Under the pieces are notes generated by a model. The model was not told the origin of the DNA. It was given only the letters and a program-made list of their open reading frames with translations, and did no database searches. From Symbiodinium natans (lineage: Eukaryota > Sar > Dinophyceae > Suessiales > Symbiodiniaceae), in contig CAJNDS010001112.1 in assembly GCA_905221605.1 (NCBI GenBank), forward strand, positions 2,785,812-2,849,811: DNA of 64,000 nt. The letters run 5' to 3'. Below are positions 19,570 through 32,043 of this stretch, one piece after another. A program made the position numbers and the translations under genes. The number at the start of each line of letters is the position of its first letter. Positions within the stretch are counted from its first letter, which is position 1.

Positions 19570-21590
19570 ACTGGAACTGGCATGCTCAGAAACTTCTGAC
19601 GGCTGGCAGAAACCGTCTTCTTAATGCCCAGGCGGCATATTCCATTCGCGTCTCGCTCTGCTCTGCACCATCTGCGTGCTGAACAAATCGGTCCTTACGG
19701 TACATGTGAGACACAAGTGCGTGCCTTGACATCCGTAGGATGATGCTGCTACTAATGAGACCAGATGCCCGAATGATGTCGGAGTGTATCTTCGAGCACA
19801 TCCTCAAATCGCGTTTCTGGATTCCACCAAGCACGGCCTTACATCCATAGGCTCGTGCTGTCAAGCGTGGCAGTGGGGTCTGGCCACTACTACAACATGA
19901 CTCACCCACCCGCCGGTGGAACAACACCTACCGAAGGCCCGAATATCCTAGAGCATTGATTGCGACGGCACCCTGCAGACTAAGCCTAAACCAAGAAATG
20001 GCAAAAGAAAACATTGAGAAAAAAGAAACTTTAGCCCAGCACAGCATGAGGAATTGCTGAGGTGAGAGAGGGGGCTGTGCCATCTCAGATGGGAGCCTTG
20101 TCGTAGGGGCACAAACCAACCAAAAAGCTTTTGCAAACCTTGGAGGGCCACAGTCGGATAGAACTCACAGCGAATTGCGTGGGCTGCCTGAGACCCCTAC
20201 GCGTCCCCAAGCGTCTAGGCCCATGACAGTCTTGTCTTTCCAGTCATCTGACAGCTGTTTGCCTTTTTTGCCTGGCAAGCATCGGCCGGCTTCCACATGC
20301 ATGGCCGCCCTGGCCCTTTCAGAGAGAAACTCCCTGACGATCGGCGCTACAAGTAATTAGGTATACGAACACAGTCTGCAAGTCTGCCCAAGGAACCTAC
20401 ATCTCGTTGAGGACCCATGAGGGCATCGAGCATCGCGCGTGCCTCGTTCATGCCTGGGCCGAGCGAACAGCGCGCACTCAAGGGCTGCATTTGCGGCACG
20501 GGCATCTGCTACTGCTACAGTGCAACGCTCTGAAAACCCTGCAATGCAGACAGCGCAAGCATGCACCGAACCAAGCGTCTGTCAGTCCTGCTTGCGGCTC
20601 ACAGGCTGGGGCCGCTAGGCCACCAGAGAGCCCAGTTGAAGGCAGCGGCACCAAGTCACGCCATGGTAGCCGGACTTTGAAGTACACTTGCCGCCCAGAA
20701 TCGCTCAGTAGCTACAGGAACTGAAGGGAGCTGAAGGGCTGAAATAGCCGTCTGCTGCAAGCCTCTCTCTGCGGGTCATCGAAACATCTGGCACCACAAG
20801 CCACTCGGAACAACCCCTCCCTCAGCAAGCCGCACAGAAACCGCTCCTGATGTGTTGCTTTGACAACTCCTGTTCAAATAAGTGGGGCGCAGGTAGCAGC
20901 AGCTACGGTACCCGCGACCAACGGCTGCGCCGGTAACCCGAGTTTCGAGATAGTCGGGGATATGCTCGGCTGCAGGGCGCTGCCTGGAACAAATATTCGA
21001 AGTCTACCTCTTCAACATCCTGGATGCCAACATCATCCTTCACCTGGCTGCAGACGGGGCTCTAGTAGGGCTAGTTGTCCCCCCCCCCTAAGTACCTCTT
21101 CACAAGGGCCCAAGTGCATCCCAACAGGGGCTGGCTCTTCCCGAGTATCTTAAAGGGTACTTGGGGTCTAGGTCCAGGTTGGGTCTGTGCAGATCAGGGG
21201 CAGATTTCATGGCCGTCGGAAGAGCGGGATCACCTGAAAAAGGGCGAACCAATTGGTGCGCTGCATGCCGCTACTATGCACCGGAAAGTATTTTATACAC
21301 AATACAGTATTGTTCTTAATGCGAATATTGTTCATTAATATACACACATATTCTACTGGCACGCCATGACTGCACAAACGAGTGACTAGCAGCAGCACAA
21401 CCCGAACCCTCCCTTCCTGAACGATCCTTCCGCACCGAAGCTTTGTGCAATCGGGGGTCCCATCTTGATGTGGCCTGTGGAACAGTTCCACTTGCCACCA
21501 AAGTGTCGCTTCTTCGGCGAGCGTTGCCTTACAATTCGGATATATGGGGGTGGTTGCTTGCCACCTTCGAAAGCAGTGTGAAAAGTAGCG
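19570..21590. other. Unassigned stretch
   Basis: Several open stretches of 60-110 codons exist on both strands (for example the minus strand at 19586-19927), but none shows a motif or splice pattern I can support. No repeats of note are present apart from a C run near 21080. Confidence 0.45.
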
Positions 21591-21639
21591 GCATGTGATA
21601 AGCTCATGTAGCCTCACATGGCCTGCCATAGCCTGTAAT

Positions 21640-21725
21640 TGTCCGCTGCTTGCCGAGAAGCTGGATGAGAAAGCGGCCACCCTCTATGTCGAAGACCCAG
21701 ACCTGACTGTCTTTGGCCCCCCACA
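21640..21725 (+). CDS. Possible plus-strand exon, unknown product
   Basis: The plus strand reads CPLLAEKLDEKAATLYVE and DPDLTVFGPPHT. The composition is protein-like, but it is short and no family is recognised. Confidence 0.35.
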
Positions 21726-22640
21726 CACCCGCTCACGCACTTTGCTTAAGGAAGTCCGGCTTCCTTCTACGCGCGTGTGTGCAGGACTGAGTGGTCCTAA
21801 GGGTGTTTACGCAACTCAGAACAACATAAGATGGGAGTACAGGATAGGATGCCATCCCTTGTCAAGAGGACGCGTCAAAAAATGACTGTGCAAACGCAGG
21901 ACGCTCTGCAGCACACAGGAGGAAAACTGGCCACGGTCATCTTCGACCAAGTTACGTGCACAGCACGATGCCATACGCTCCTTAGGCCATTCACACACTC
22001 TTAAACTACTCCTGCTAGTCAGTTCAAGGATTGACACCGGTCCTTTGACGCCATCTCAACCAGACCAAGGAGCTCATTGTAGGCTTCGATTCTTCTGCAT
22101 GGATCCACAATTACCTAGTGTCGAAGGCTTCAGAGCTGTCTCGAAGGGGGCTTTGGAGCTCCAAGCCCGTCGACGCCCCTCAACCCAACGACTCGGACAG
22201 GTTGCATTCAGGTCCTGCGCCCTGTCCAACATGGAGATGTCTCCAATCCTGTCCAGCAGTTGCTGACTTTTCTTGTTGTGCCGCTCCTGACAGGGATGGC
22301 AGTATGTATCCACATTACGCCGCGCTGCCTCTGATATCTGAGCAACGGATCGCCACTGCACTGCGAACCAGATTGAACCAGCACATCATCGGGACTAACT
22401 ATCCACACTGGAAGCATAGGTTTCATCGGAGAGGGCTGCCAAAAAGGCCAGCTACAGTACCATCCTCATCGGAGTCCACTTTGGGCAACATTTCCAGGTA
22501 GGTGCGAATCTGTTTGTGCAGGAAGTGGAAGAGTCTCCGCCTTGCACAGCCGAGCAAGTGCATCTCTCCCTCCATAAAACGTGTGTCTCAGGCGTGGCAA
22601 GCGACGCTCCTGACTGCGAACAACCGGAATTACACCAAGA

Positions 22641-22730
22641 TGGGCATTTCCCCAAATGGGGGTACCCCCTTTTCTAACCCTTACTTAAAGGGACCCCCAA
22701 AAAGGGGTACCCCCATTTTCAGAAACCGCC
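22641..22730. mobile_element. Introner-like palindromic element
   Basis: Starts TGGGCATTTCCCCAAATGGG and ends with the inverted ACCCCCATTTTCAGAAACC. G/C-run ends flank a short AT-richer centre. It belongs to the same loose family as the element that forms an EML intron at 46266-46373. Confidence 0.65.
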
Positions 22731-22880
22731 AAGTCCTTCCTTTGCAACTTCCTGAGGCCCGGGCGAGTACTCCGGCGCTGCCACGAGAACGAAGCTCGGA
22801 TCCCTTGGGGCTTCCACCCTCACCGCTACCCCCCCCCAGGCGACTCGCATGGTCTCTTAACGACTGCAGGCGCGGCATTG

Positions 22881-22993
22881 TGGGGGGATTTCCGAATTGG
22901 GGGGGTACCTTATTGAGGTCCTTAATTCTGAGGGGATCCTACTTTTTTTGGTCATCTATATTGGGGGCCCCCTATTTTCGTAAACCCCCATAT
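22881..22993. mobile_element. Introner-like palindromic element, close match to the EML intron
   Basis: Starts TGGGGGGATTTCCGAATTGG, carries TACCTTATTGAGGTCCTTA and GGATCCTAC in the middle, and ends TTTTCGTAAACCCCCATA. Read side by side with the reverse strand of 46266-46373, the landmarks match in order along nearly the whole length. Confidence 0.75.
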
Positions 22994-22999
22994 CCGGTA

Positions 23000-24470
23000 G
23001 GTCCCTACGGCGCTGCTTGGGGAAGTCCTTGAGAGCCGGGCTGAGTTTGGTAGGCCTGCTCCAGCTCCCCGACACCTGCAAGCCAGAAGGCCCCTAAGCT
23101 CTGACGCAGTGTGGAGGGTTCAGCATGGCGATGAAGCACCGCAACTCCTCCCACGTCAGAATGAGCAAACGATACCGTGCCTATGTACTTCAGCTCTGAG
23201 GCTTCCTTGATGTCCTGGGCAACCAACCAGCAATAAAGGGGGCTATACTGCAGGGTTTAGGGTTTAGGGTTCAGGGTTTAGTTTTGCCACCCGCCTAGCT
23301 GAGCCCAGAGGGCCACTCTGCAGGGACAAGTCGGGGATACGGTCGGCGTGCTTCGCGTTTGAGAGAGGGGCGGGAATATCAACAAAGGGTTTACTATTTA
23401 GGATTTTTGTTTGGCCACCGCACGGGTTTAGGGTTTAGGGCAACTTCTGGCCGACTCATGCCCGAATGCCAGATCTCTATTGAATCTCCCTGGCAGGAGA
23501 TGATGTAGAAGCATGCAGAAGCGCTTTCGAAAGCTCAGGAAATGTCTCGAAACCTCGTGCCTTGGATATAGAGACTGGGATCAGGGGATCAGAAGCCCTC
23601 CTCGCAAACTTCCACGGTTGTAAGGCGTAGTTTTGGCGTGAGATGATGGCGCATTGCGTGGGGTGGCAACGGCGTTTTTGATAGTAACGGCCAGCTGGTA
23701 GGGCTGAGGCTGAGCCCTTCCGCTACCAGCAGTTTGCAGGTCTGTGAATTCTGCCCTGAACTGCCGTTCGCCATCGTGGAGCGCTTTCGGCAGACTGACA
23801 GTCTGAAGACTAGGCGTCCAGTCCAGATTCCACTCAGTTCTACAAGCCTTTGCTGTGGGTCAAGAGCGCAAAAAAGAATCGAGGTGGCGCTTGTGAGCTC
23901 AAGTGGCCGAGGCGGGCGTGCGAAGACTTTATCTGCCCTTGCATGCCTTCGGGCGCTAAGCGCGCCGCATAGAAGATCTTGCGCAGCTCCGGGGGCTTCT
24001 TCCTGTCACAGCAGTTCGCATTGTGGAAGAGATGCACTATGTGCTGAACGTCAGAAAAAAAGATTCAAGGACTGCAGGGGCCAATGTGCAAATATGTAAG
24101 AATCGTAACGAACGGAGAAGATTGAAGAAGCATAACAAACTGCTGGAGAACCCTCGCATGCGCCGCACGGTAGCATGTATGTCCACATGTTCAAGCCAGG
24201 TACCAGAACACACACCGCACCCCAAAACCCTAAACTCAGCAAAACACCGGAGTCTGTCTGGCTCTCAGAATGAATCACACCCCGAATACCAGCCGCTAGC
24301 CCGGACGCTTTCAGATTTTGTTTCTTTTTTTTACGTTGCGGCCATGGCGCAGCGACACGACGTAGACATCGATCCTTGGAGCACCAGTTGTGCAGCTTCA
24401 AACCCAGGCTTCGAGGTTAAGGCCGAACGCAGGTAACGCAGGAGTTGCAAACATGGACATGGACCCAGTA
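23000..24470. other. Unassigned stretch with minor telomere-type tracts
   Basis: Contains short TTTAGGG tracts at 23252-23280 and 23425-23440. A minus-strand open stretch at 23840-24037 (KKPPELRKIFYAARLAPE) is coding-like but unrecognised. Nothing else is supportable. Confidence 0.4.
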
Positions 24471-24476
24471 CAAGGG

Positions 24477-24594
24477 CCATATGGGCATTTCCCAAACTAG
24501 GGGTACCCCTTTTATACCCCACAGAGAATAGAGTCCCTTTAAACCCCCAAGAAGGCCCCCCCCCCCCCCCCGTTTTTCGGAAACCCCCATATGG
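24477..24594. mobile_element. Introner-like palindromic element with clear inverted ends
   Basis: The ends are CCATATGGGCATTTCCC and the inverted CGGAAACCCCCATATGG. The centre holds a long C run. This copy shows the terminal inverted repeats of the family best. Confidence 0.75.
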
Positions 24595-24639
24595 GCTCAT
24601 GACCACAGGATCTTCATTGGCCCCCCAAAGAGCACACAG

Positions 24640-24706
24640 CACCCTAAACCCTAAGCCCTAAGCCCTAAACCTTAAACCCTAAGCCCTAAGCCCTAAACCC
24701 TAAACT
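24640..24706 (-). repeat. CCCTAAA/CCCTAAG array
   Basis: About nine units alternating CCCTAAA and CCCTAAG. Confidence 0.85.
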
Positions 24707-25159
24707 TGCCCTTCCGAGGTGCCACTGCCGCAGCGTTTCACCCTTGAACTCAGAAATTTCTTTGCAGCCTTGGGGGCCGGGTATGTCCACTGCTGTATGC
24801 AGAGTTCATGGCCGGTGGCATACAAGAGCTGGGCCAATATTGCAAATGCGAGGGGCTGAACACAAACTCGTACTTGTGATCCTCAAACTTCATCCCGGAC
24901 TCGGCATCCAGATGCTTCTTGCCTCAGATTTGAAGGCCTTCCGTCATTGAGCCTTGACCATGACAGGCCCCTTGCCTCGTCACCTGAGCCTGCAGCTACT
25001 CTCTCCCCCAAATCGGATACCCACAAGAAGTCCCAAAACATGGTCATACATAGGGAATTCGCAAACTCTTTTTCAAACCCGTGCTATGCAACTGCCTGAA
25101 ACGGGCATGCGTCAGCGCATACAGCGCCATCAGACCGATGGAAGGAAGAGCTCCCAGAA

Positions 25160-25235
25160 TAAGGATTATCCTATTTTGGGGATTTTCAAGGGTCCCCCAC
25201 CCCCCCCCTCCCTTCTTTGGAAATACCCATATTCT
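25160..25235. mobile_element. Partial introner-like element
   Basis: Contains AATAAGGATTATCCTATTTT and ends TTTGGAAATACCCATATTC, matching the ends of other copies. The left end is unclear. Confidence 0.45.
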
Positions 25236-25384
25236 CGGAATTGCAAAAAAAGGTGGAAGGAATAAGGGGGTGGATTCTTGGTGCTCCTTGCCAGGGCACA
25301 AGCTTCCAAGGAGGGCATCCCAGACCTCGGCCAAGCACTTCCGCCCGTACTTGGGCAACCCCGTGTAAAGCTTAAGAGAAATGC

Positions 25385-25560
25385 TTGTATAAAAGAATGA
25401 TTAAGAATGTTAATATGTGAAAATTATTTTCAGTATTAGGAATTAGTATTTTCAATTATTTTTTGATATTCTTGATAATATGAATTAACAATAGTATTCA
25501 CGCGCAACATTTATCCTCATGCTACCGAACAATATCTTGCTAATGTTCATGAGAACATTA
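25385..25560. other. AT-rich stretch
   Basis: About 175 bases of AT-rich sequence (for example TTTTCAATTATTTTTTGATA) with no reading frame. It contrasts with the GC-rich surroundings. Confidence 0.5.
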
Positions 25561-26457
25561 GCTCATCAACAAAGAGCTGTTTGCATCCCTGGGCCAAGTG
25601 GGTGCTCGCGGCCTTTTTTGTGGAGCAGGTCGCATCTCGTCGCCCCAAAGTGAAAACAATTACGCTGAGGGCGCCCGGAACAGATCTACTCCGAGTGAGG
25701 CTGAATAGCGCAAAAGAACAAGAATCCCCTTCCATCGCCAACCCTTCTTCGCTAGCTACAAGTCTTAGCCCTCAGCGGCTCCCATTGAAGACCGTCTCCC
25801 CGCAGCCGGTCGCAGAACATTAGCTGAAGCAGTGCCTCGGCAGCCTGGTGCATTCCTGCACACCGGCGCCTAGCATGCTGGGCATTATCTAACAGAGAAT
25901 GTATTTACAAAGCTCGAAGACACTCCTGAGCTGGGGCAAGGTTGTTGCAAGCTCAGAAGCACACAGCGCACTCAAAGAGGGTGAGGATGACCTGCAGATT
26001 GGGCACAAAGACTTGCACTTGGCTAGCAAGTTGTTCCACTGTCTTTTCTAAGAACCTCAAGCCTCAAGAGTATACCTAAGCCTTGAATCAACTTCCTTGA
26101 GCACAGGACATGCTACTCCCGAAACCTTTTCAGATTGAAGCTTGGAAGCCTTCTGGGTCGGCACCAGCTTCCAGGAGGCTGCTGGAGCTGAGCGAATAAT
26201 ACTGCCTCGCGAGCTACCAGGTGCTGTCGCAGGTGCCAATACATCAGCAATAGCTGGGGATGTATGATTCTTTATACTATGTCATTATCTGATTGTACCA
26301 TAATATCTTCTTATCTTATGTTTGAATTTGAGGTTGTTGAGCCCTGTGCCCAAGCCTCCTTCTCCGGAATCCTCCAGCATGATGGCGTGTCTCTGGTTCG
26401 GCATCTGCGAAACGGGCACCGGCGGACACCTTGACGTCCAGCGACTTGAAGAAGCCT

Positions 26458-26540
26458 GGGAGTTTACGATATTAGGGGTACCCTATTAGAAGGGGATCCT
26501 ACTATTTGGGGGGGTTATCTTAGGGGTCCCTTACCCCCAC
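26458..26540. mobile_element. Introner-like element, subfamily with TTTACGATATTAGGG
   Basis: Reads GAGTTTACGATATTAGGGG, GGATCCTACTATTTGGGGGG and TTAGGGGTCCC in order. The reverse strand of 30581-30671 shows the same landmarks, so these two form a subfamily. Confidence 0.65.
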
Positions 26541-26858
26541 CTCGCACTCGCCAGCTTCTAACGGAGGCAACTGTTTCGAATGACTCCGAGTCCTTTAAGT
26601 GGTGCAGGGCTTTGGGCACCTTCACATGCTGATGGTTTGACAAGGCCGGTCAATGGATGTGTCAGATGGCTCTCAGCTCCCACTCTTGACTGTACCGCAG
26701 CATGAGCCCTCAAGCACGAATGCAGCAAGAGTCGATACAGATACGCCGCAGACACGAAAGCCACAATCCTTGCTGCACAAAACTCAGCAGCAACGAACTG
26801 TGCCCACGGACGCTTCGGTATACATGCTTGCTCTCCTTTCTCAAAAGCATCATCCTTT

Positions 26859-28990
26859 TCAGCCAAGGCTCAGGTAGCCAATAATAAGCAGCCAAAAGTA
26901 AAGGTAGCCATTTGTCCACAGCAGCTCGGGAATTGCTGGGCGCCCAGCTTCATCCACAAAGTTCATGCCGTAGACACCACACAGGAATTGTGCTGGGCAG
27001 AAAATGGTTGTCACCAGAGTGAGAACCTCAGGAAGACTTTATATGTACATAATATACTCAAATCAAAATATACATATATATATATACACAATATGACATA
27101 TACTACAATAGAACACAGAATACAATCGAGTATAATACCTGCGTCTGCACTCCGAGGCTGATCCTGTGCCAACTAGGTTGCGCACGAAGAGGATGTTGTT
27201 CAGGCGGTCTGCTTGCTTGGCGCGAAGCATCTCCTGATCCCGAAGGAGCTTGTCCTGCTCTTGTTCGGCCAGCCGGTCATGCATTTGCTGCAGGCCTTAG
27301 ATGAAGCTCGCGCTGTCAACTGTGCGAAGTACTGACGCTTCGGCATGCATATGGCAAGGATGAGCAGGCTGGCCGAGATGCCGATGCACTTTTCGGCCAG
27401 GCGCCCAGAATCATCACGAGCTTCTTCTAAGTGGTCCACGACGTCACTGAGGTAGCTGAACATGCCTGCAACTGCCCGCAACACGTGAAGCTGCCTAGTA
27501 TGATTCGGAGATCTCTGAACCTGCACGACACCTGTGGAACTGAACGGAACTGTACAATGTTCCCAGGAACACAACGTGGGGCCTTCAGAGAAGTCCTCAT
27601 CGGCGAGCAATCGGCGCACCACGCGCTGCAGACTCTTGCCACGACGATCGACTAACGCCAATTGTGTGCGGATTGTTGCTGCCTCTTGGCCAGCCGAGTC
27701 GACCCTGTTCGCTTCGGTTGCATCCTGCTCCAGAACTTGCAGCCGATTTCCAAACGCACGTACCACGTCGCTGATCTCGTCTGCACAAATATCAAGGACA
27801 GCGTGCACGAAGAAATTCGCACGCCGCTCACGCAGGCGCGACATCGGCTGGCGCAAACGCTTCTCGATCTTCTTGAGCTTCAGCTCGGGCCTTTGCAGTG
27901 TGGTGGAGACCGAGGTCGTGCCGGCGTGAGGCCACTCCTTTTCAAAAGACTGATCCTCTTGACAAACAGTGATGACAGTGTCCATGTTGGGCGCGCCTGC
28001 GCAAAAAAAGGATACGTGATGTCCCATGACCTCAACTGGCCCATGCTCTTTGCGTTGATGCGTCAGTGATATGCGCTCGATGGTGCCAAAGTAGTGATCT
28101 CCATATCGGTCAATCTTACAAGGGTTCTGCTGAATAGTATCCTCAACAGCTAGCGGATGCAAACTGTACTTCACTGCTAGGGCAAGAACCACTGACAGCT
28201 CCAGTCCTGTGACGTGCACCCATCGCACCGCAGACTGTATACCATTCGAGACCGTAGGCCTGTGTCCAAAGAAAAACTGCCTGCATTTGTCCTCTGACAA
28301 TGGTTGCGGCTTTTCTGGCTCGATGCTGCGCACGCTGTAGTCGGTCACCTTCAGGCACTCGATCGCCCGCGGGTGCTGCTCCAAGCCTGTCACCAAACGA
28401 GCCAGGACCGTACGGGACACGATTGCCTCGAACTCTTGCAGCTGGAGCCCTTCGCTGGGGTTGCGGGAAACTGCCGCCAATATCTTTTGCCGTATCGGCA
28501 TCGCCGGCTCTGGCAGCCCATATGCCTGCAAGGCTTTCGCCAGCTGCTTGCCAGTCGCTAAGAGATGCGTTCTGGAACTATGAGCTTCAAAGACCTCGAA
28601 TATGCGCTCAGGGCTTAAATCGAAAAGCGACTCCAACAGATCCTCTCGGACGTCGTCGTGGCGGTTGTTCAGGCTAGGTCCAACAAGCTGAGTGGCATCG
28701 AGAATGCATTGGCAGTCAACACTGGGCTCATCCGAGCTCCACTTGTATAACAAGTCGCACCAGAAGTCCCCGTCCGACTCGACGGTATCGAGGCGGAAGG
28801 AGTTCTCTGCTTCTGAAGCAGACTGCTCGCGCTCGAATTCGAACTTAGGTGACCGGATCTCGGAGTCTTCCTCATCTTGTGTATCCTGCCGTTGTAGTCC
28901 ATAACACTTGGCACGAGACCAGGCCAACACACGGGCACGCTGAACCATTGATAAACCGAGCTGTTGCAAGTCTTCCTCGTCAGATTCGCT
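26859..28990 (-). CDS. CorA-type Mg2+ transporter
   Basis: CorA/MRS2 proteins are pentameric magnesium channels with two C-terminal membrane helices. Minus-strand exons are about 28990-27382, 27295-27186 and 27026-26859. The introns are 27296-27381 (GC-AG, 86 bases) and 27027-27185 (GT-AG, 159 bases), and both keep phase. The protein has an acidic N-terminal extension, a helical region resembling a degenerate EF-hand pair (IFEVFEAHSSRTHLLATG), then the CorA core (SLHPLAVEDTIQQNP, KIDRYGDHYF, FVHAVLDICADEI). The second exon carries the long helix (ADRLNNILF). The third has TM1 (VLTLVTTIFCPAQFLCG), the signature GMN in VYGMNF at 26961-26969, and TM2 (YLYFWLLIIGYLSLG), ending at a stop five residues on. 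The start is uncertain: the frame is open above 28969, and an acceptor-like site lies near 28990, so more 5' exons may exist. The organelle cannot be told from the sequence. Confidence 0.9.
27067..27092. repeat. TA microsatellite in a CorA intron
   Basis: An AT-rich tract with a (TA) run lies inside the second intron of the CorA-like gene. Confidence 0.8.
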
Positions 28991-29034
28991 TTTAAGGCAA
29001 GCAAAAAAGAATGCCTACAACATGCCTACACTGC

Positions 29035-30570
29035 TCAGATGTCCTATGTTTTGCTCGCACAGGGCGCAGCGAGAGGTCTAAAGCATGCTTGAAAGCAAGA
29101 CTTGGAGCCATGGTTGTGCCAATTATTACCTCGTTGTGCTGTCATTGCGTGCATCCGAGTTTGCTGGTCTCACGCTTGTGTCACTGATCTCGCTGCGTCC
29201 TTGTCAAGGGCGGCTAGGTCCTCCTCCCGACATACTTTCTCCTGGACTGTCCAACGATATTCATGCTGAGGGCTGACAACACGCAGGGTTTAGGGTTTAG
29301 GGATTAGGGATTAGGGTTTGGGGTTTAGGGTAAAGACTACTCGTGGCCACAAAACAAGCAGTCCTGTCGCAGGCGTCGGAGGCTGACCTCCATGCTGTCC
29401 ATGCATGCCAAGCACAGCAAGTTGAGCAGCAATGAATCAATAAACGGTCGCAATGAAAAATAACGCCCCAAGCCCTCACTACTTCAGCCCTGCCTGCGAC
29501 ATGTCGGGGCAAAGCCGTCGCAGCATCTTCTCAGCGCCGTTCTGCATCAAAGAGTCCAAACTGGACGGCCTTTAGAGAGCGCTTCAACTCGTCTTCTCAA
29601 TCACTCTCACACCCTATCTTTGGGCTTCTCAAGGTTTGCGGGGGACGCATCTTGCAGATTTGAAGGGCACACGAGCGGCAGATATCACATCTGAGCGACT
29701 GCATCAGCACGGTCTTCCTGCGGAACCGATTCCTGAACTTCGCAGAGGCTCTCAGATGCTAGAACCCCCTACTATCTGCCCAGCAAGCTCAACACATCTC
29801 AGCCCAAGGTCACCCTGCAGCAGCCGAGGCTCGCCATGCTCCTCAATCCAGCCTCACTGGCCTGCCGCCCGATGCAGGGCGCATGCTGCAGCTCGTCGTC
29901 GCTGGGACAGGGACTGGACCCCAGCGGGCTGCCCTGTGGCGCGACGAGCTCCGCTTTTCCCACTTTTCCCACTTTTCCAACCGGCAGCATGGCGTCTTTG
30001 GGATGATTGCGCCCATGCACACACGCATTTGCAAGAGCAGATATGTGCGTATATATATATACACACAACCACATCGATGAATGTAAACGATTAATATGTA
30101 TGTTTTGTGTATGTAACAAAGTATGTGTCACAGAGTTTCAATGGCAGAACTCAATCTATGCATCAGCTTTGTTCCCTACTTTCCCCCCTTGATTCTAAGC
30201 GGTTTGCCTTCCATCTTCGACTTTTTTTGCATCTCTCAGATCTGGGATCCATTGAGCATGCCATCTTGTGATCTTCATGTTTTTTAAGCTTGTGAGCGCA
30301 AACGTCGCGGCCAGGTAGATGCACGATTTCGCTCAGGTTAAGTCGCAGTGTCTGGTCTTAGACTTACCTTTCAGACTCAGTGCGACTGCCTTTGCTAGAG
30401 CAAGCGGAACCCCTCCCATCCCAGTGAGTGCAACTTGCAAGTTTAGGGATGCAGTCTTACACCCCATGACAAGTCTGAGATCTAGAGGCTCCCATTTGAC
30501 ATGGCCCATTTGCAAGGTATCTCAAGCATCCTCAGCCCGCCACATGACGAACCCTGACGTGCCTCAGCAG
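29035..30570. other. Region upstream of CorA, mostly unassigned
   Basis: Holds a mixed TTTAGGG/TTAGGG tract (29285-29335), a (TA) run at 30045-30065, and an open GC-rich stretch at about 29690-30050 that reads plausibly on both strands, so neither can be chosen. No promoter can be recognised. Dinoflagellates lack an obvious TATA box. Confidence 0.45.
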
Positions 30571-30580
30571 GGCGCTGATG

Positions 30581-30671
30581 AGGGGGTCTACGATCATCAG
30601 GGACCCTGATATAGACCCCCAAATAGTAGGATGCCCGTATCATAAGGACCCTAATATCGTAAAACCCCCAT
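30581..30671. mobile_element. Introner-like element, TTTACGATATTAGGG subfamily, reverse orientation
   Basis: Starts AGGGGGTCTACGATCATCAG and ends ATATCGTAAAACCCCCAT. The G-run start and C-run end are inverted. It matches 26458-26540 on the opposite strand. Confidence 0.68.
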
Positions 30672-31129
30672 GTGAGAAAAACTCAGTGGATCTGGCATGC
30701 CGAGAAGCAATTCCACATCCCCCCGAATCTCTTCTTCTCCTGGCAACTGGCACTTGGCACACTTGCAGAATCACGCGAGTATCTACATGTGGCAAGATTG
30801 TGGCAAGCTAAATCTTTCACGGCAAGACCTCGCAGAGCAATACAACAAACATCAACCAGCCAAACTCTGCCGGCTCACCGGGGCCCGCAGCTGCATCAGG
30901 ACAGCACCTTCGCTGCTGGATGTCTATATGTCAAAACATCAGCGAGCTCCTCCTGCCCTCTCGGACGCAGCACGTGCGCGTTCTAGGGTAATGCCACCAA
31001 ATCAACCGAGAGGCTGTCCGGAAGGTTCAGCACCCACACGTGCACATATCTGTGCCTCAGCTGGGTTCGACAAAACATCTGCCGTCCTGATATCTGCGAA
31101 GCCTTCGCAGCACTGTCTAAACTGAATCC

Positions 31130-31325
31130 AAATTCCATCCAAGGTTCCACAGGCCTTTCTCGGTGACCGCGCCACGCGTGCGCGTGCCAAAGCAGCTGCC
31201 CTGCACACAGCTTCCGCAGCATCCTGTCTCATGCATTAAAGATGAGCTCTCCAGCCTCTGCATCAAGGGTGTCTAGGACTTGGTGGTCTTTGTTTTCCTT
31301 GACCTGGGCTGGCATGCGATCCTGA
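31130..31325 (-). CDS. Possible minus-strand exon(s), unknown product
   Basis: Reads MPAQVKENKDHQVLDTLD and AEAGELIFNA on the minus strand. Then, in another frame, DAAEAVCRAAALARARVAR follows. The two could be joined by a short intron or a frame change near 31225. No family is recognised. Confidence 0.35.
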
Positions 31326-31904
31326 TCGCTAGCAAGCACGCGATGAGACTCCGACCACCAGCGTGTCCTCCTCCTCTGCCATCGCCACTGAGACTTCGAG
31401 CCTATGAGAGCATGAAGGGCGCGCGCAGCCGCCTCCATACAAGTTGGCTGGACCGTGAAGAAGCGGCGGCGGCGGGATTCTGCAAAGTTCTGCCAACAAA
31501 AAAACCTGTAGTGTGTACAGATGCCGACAGATGCTGACAGGCATCAGACAAGACTTCGGTGCTTTCGCCACTCCTTTTGCACAATTGCCGTCGCTCTTTC
31601 GTCGACCGCAAGGATCTATGTCAAACAATCGCGAACCTACATCATCCTACGCCGACGGTCGTCGGTAAACCCGTCAAAATCGAGTAGGGAGCTGCACTTT
31701 AAAGAGGCAGCCACAGCTGCAAGTGCGGAAACTAGCCAGGAGCCTGCCCGACCTTGGCATGTCGCTAGAAGTCGCCCGAGCACCGATTAAGCGCAAACAT
31801 CAAGGCCAGGCAGACATTGTGCCCCGAAGCCTCCTCCTGACCTTGAACGCAAACGACCGCAGCATACACCTTCCACACAGACAGTAAAGGGCAAAGGATG
31901 AGCA

Positions 31905-32043
31905 AAACAAGATGGTGATGAGGTGGCTCTGGCCAAAACGATTGCCGAGGTAGGCATCAAGCCGTTTAAATCAGCAGTTGATGTGTTCGACGCGACCACC
32001 TCCAACTTCTGGGAAGGCGCTTCGGTGCGTGTCATGCTGACGC
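31905..32043 (+). CDS. Possible plus-strand terminal exon, unknown product
   Basis: Reads DGDEVALAKTIAEVGIKP and FKSAVDVFDATTSNFWEG before a stop at about 32041. The composition is strongly protein-like. An upstream stretch (31730-31888, PIKRKHQGQADIVPRSLL) may belong to it. The family is unknown. Confidence 0.42.

Noticed and set aside
30000-30130. Plus and minus open frames with Tyr/Ile runs
   Set aside because: They arise from the TA microsatellite and are not genes.
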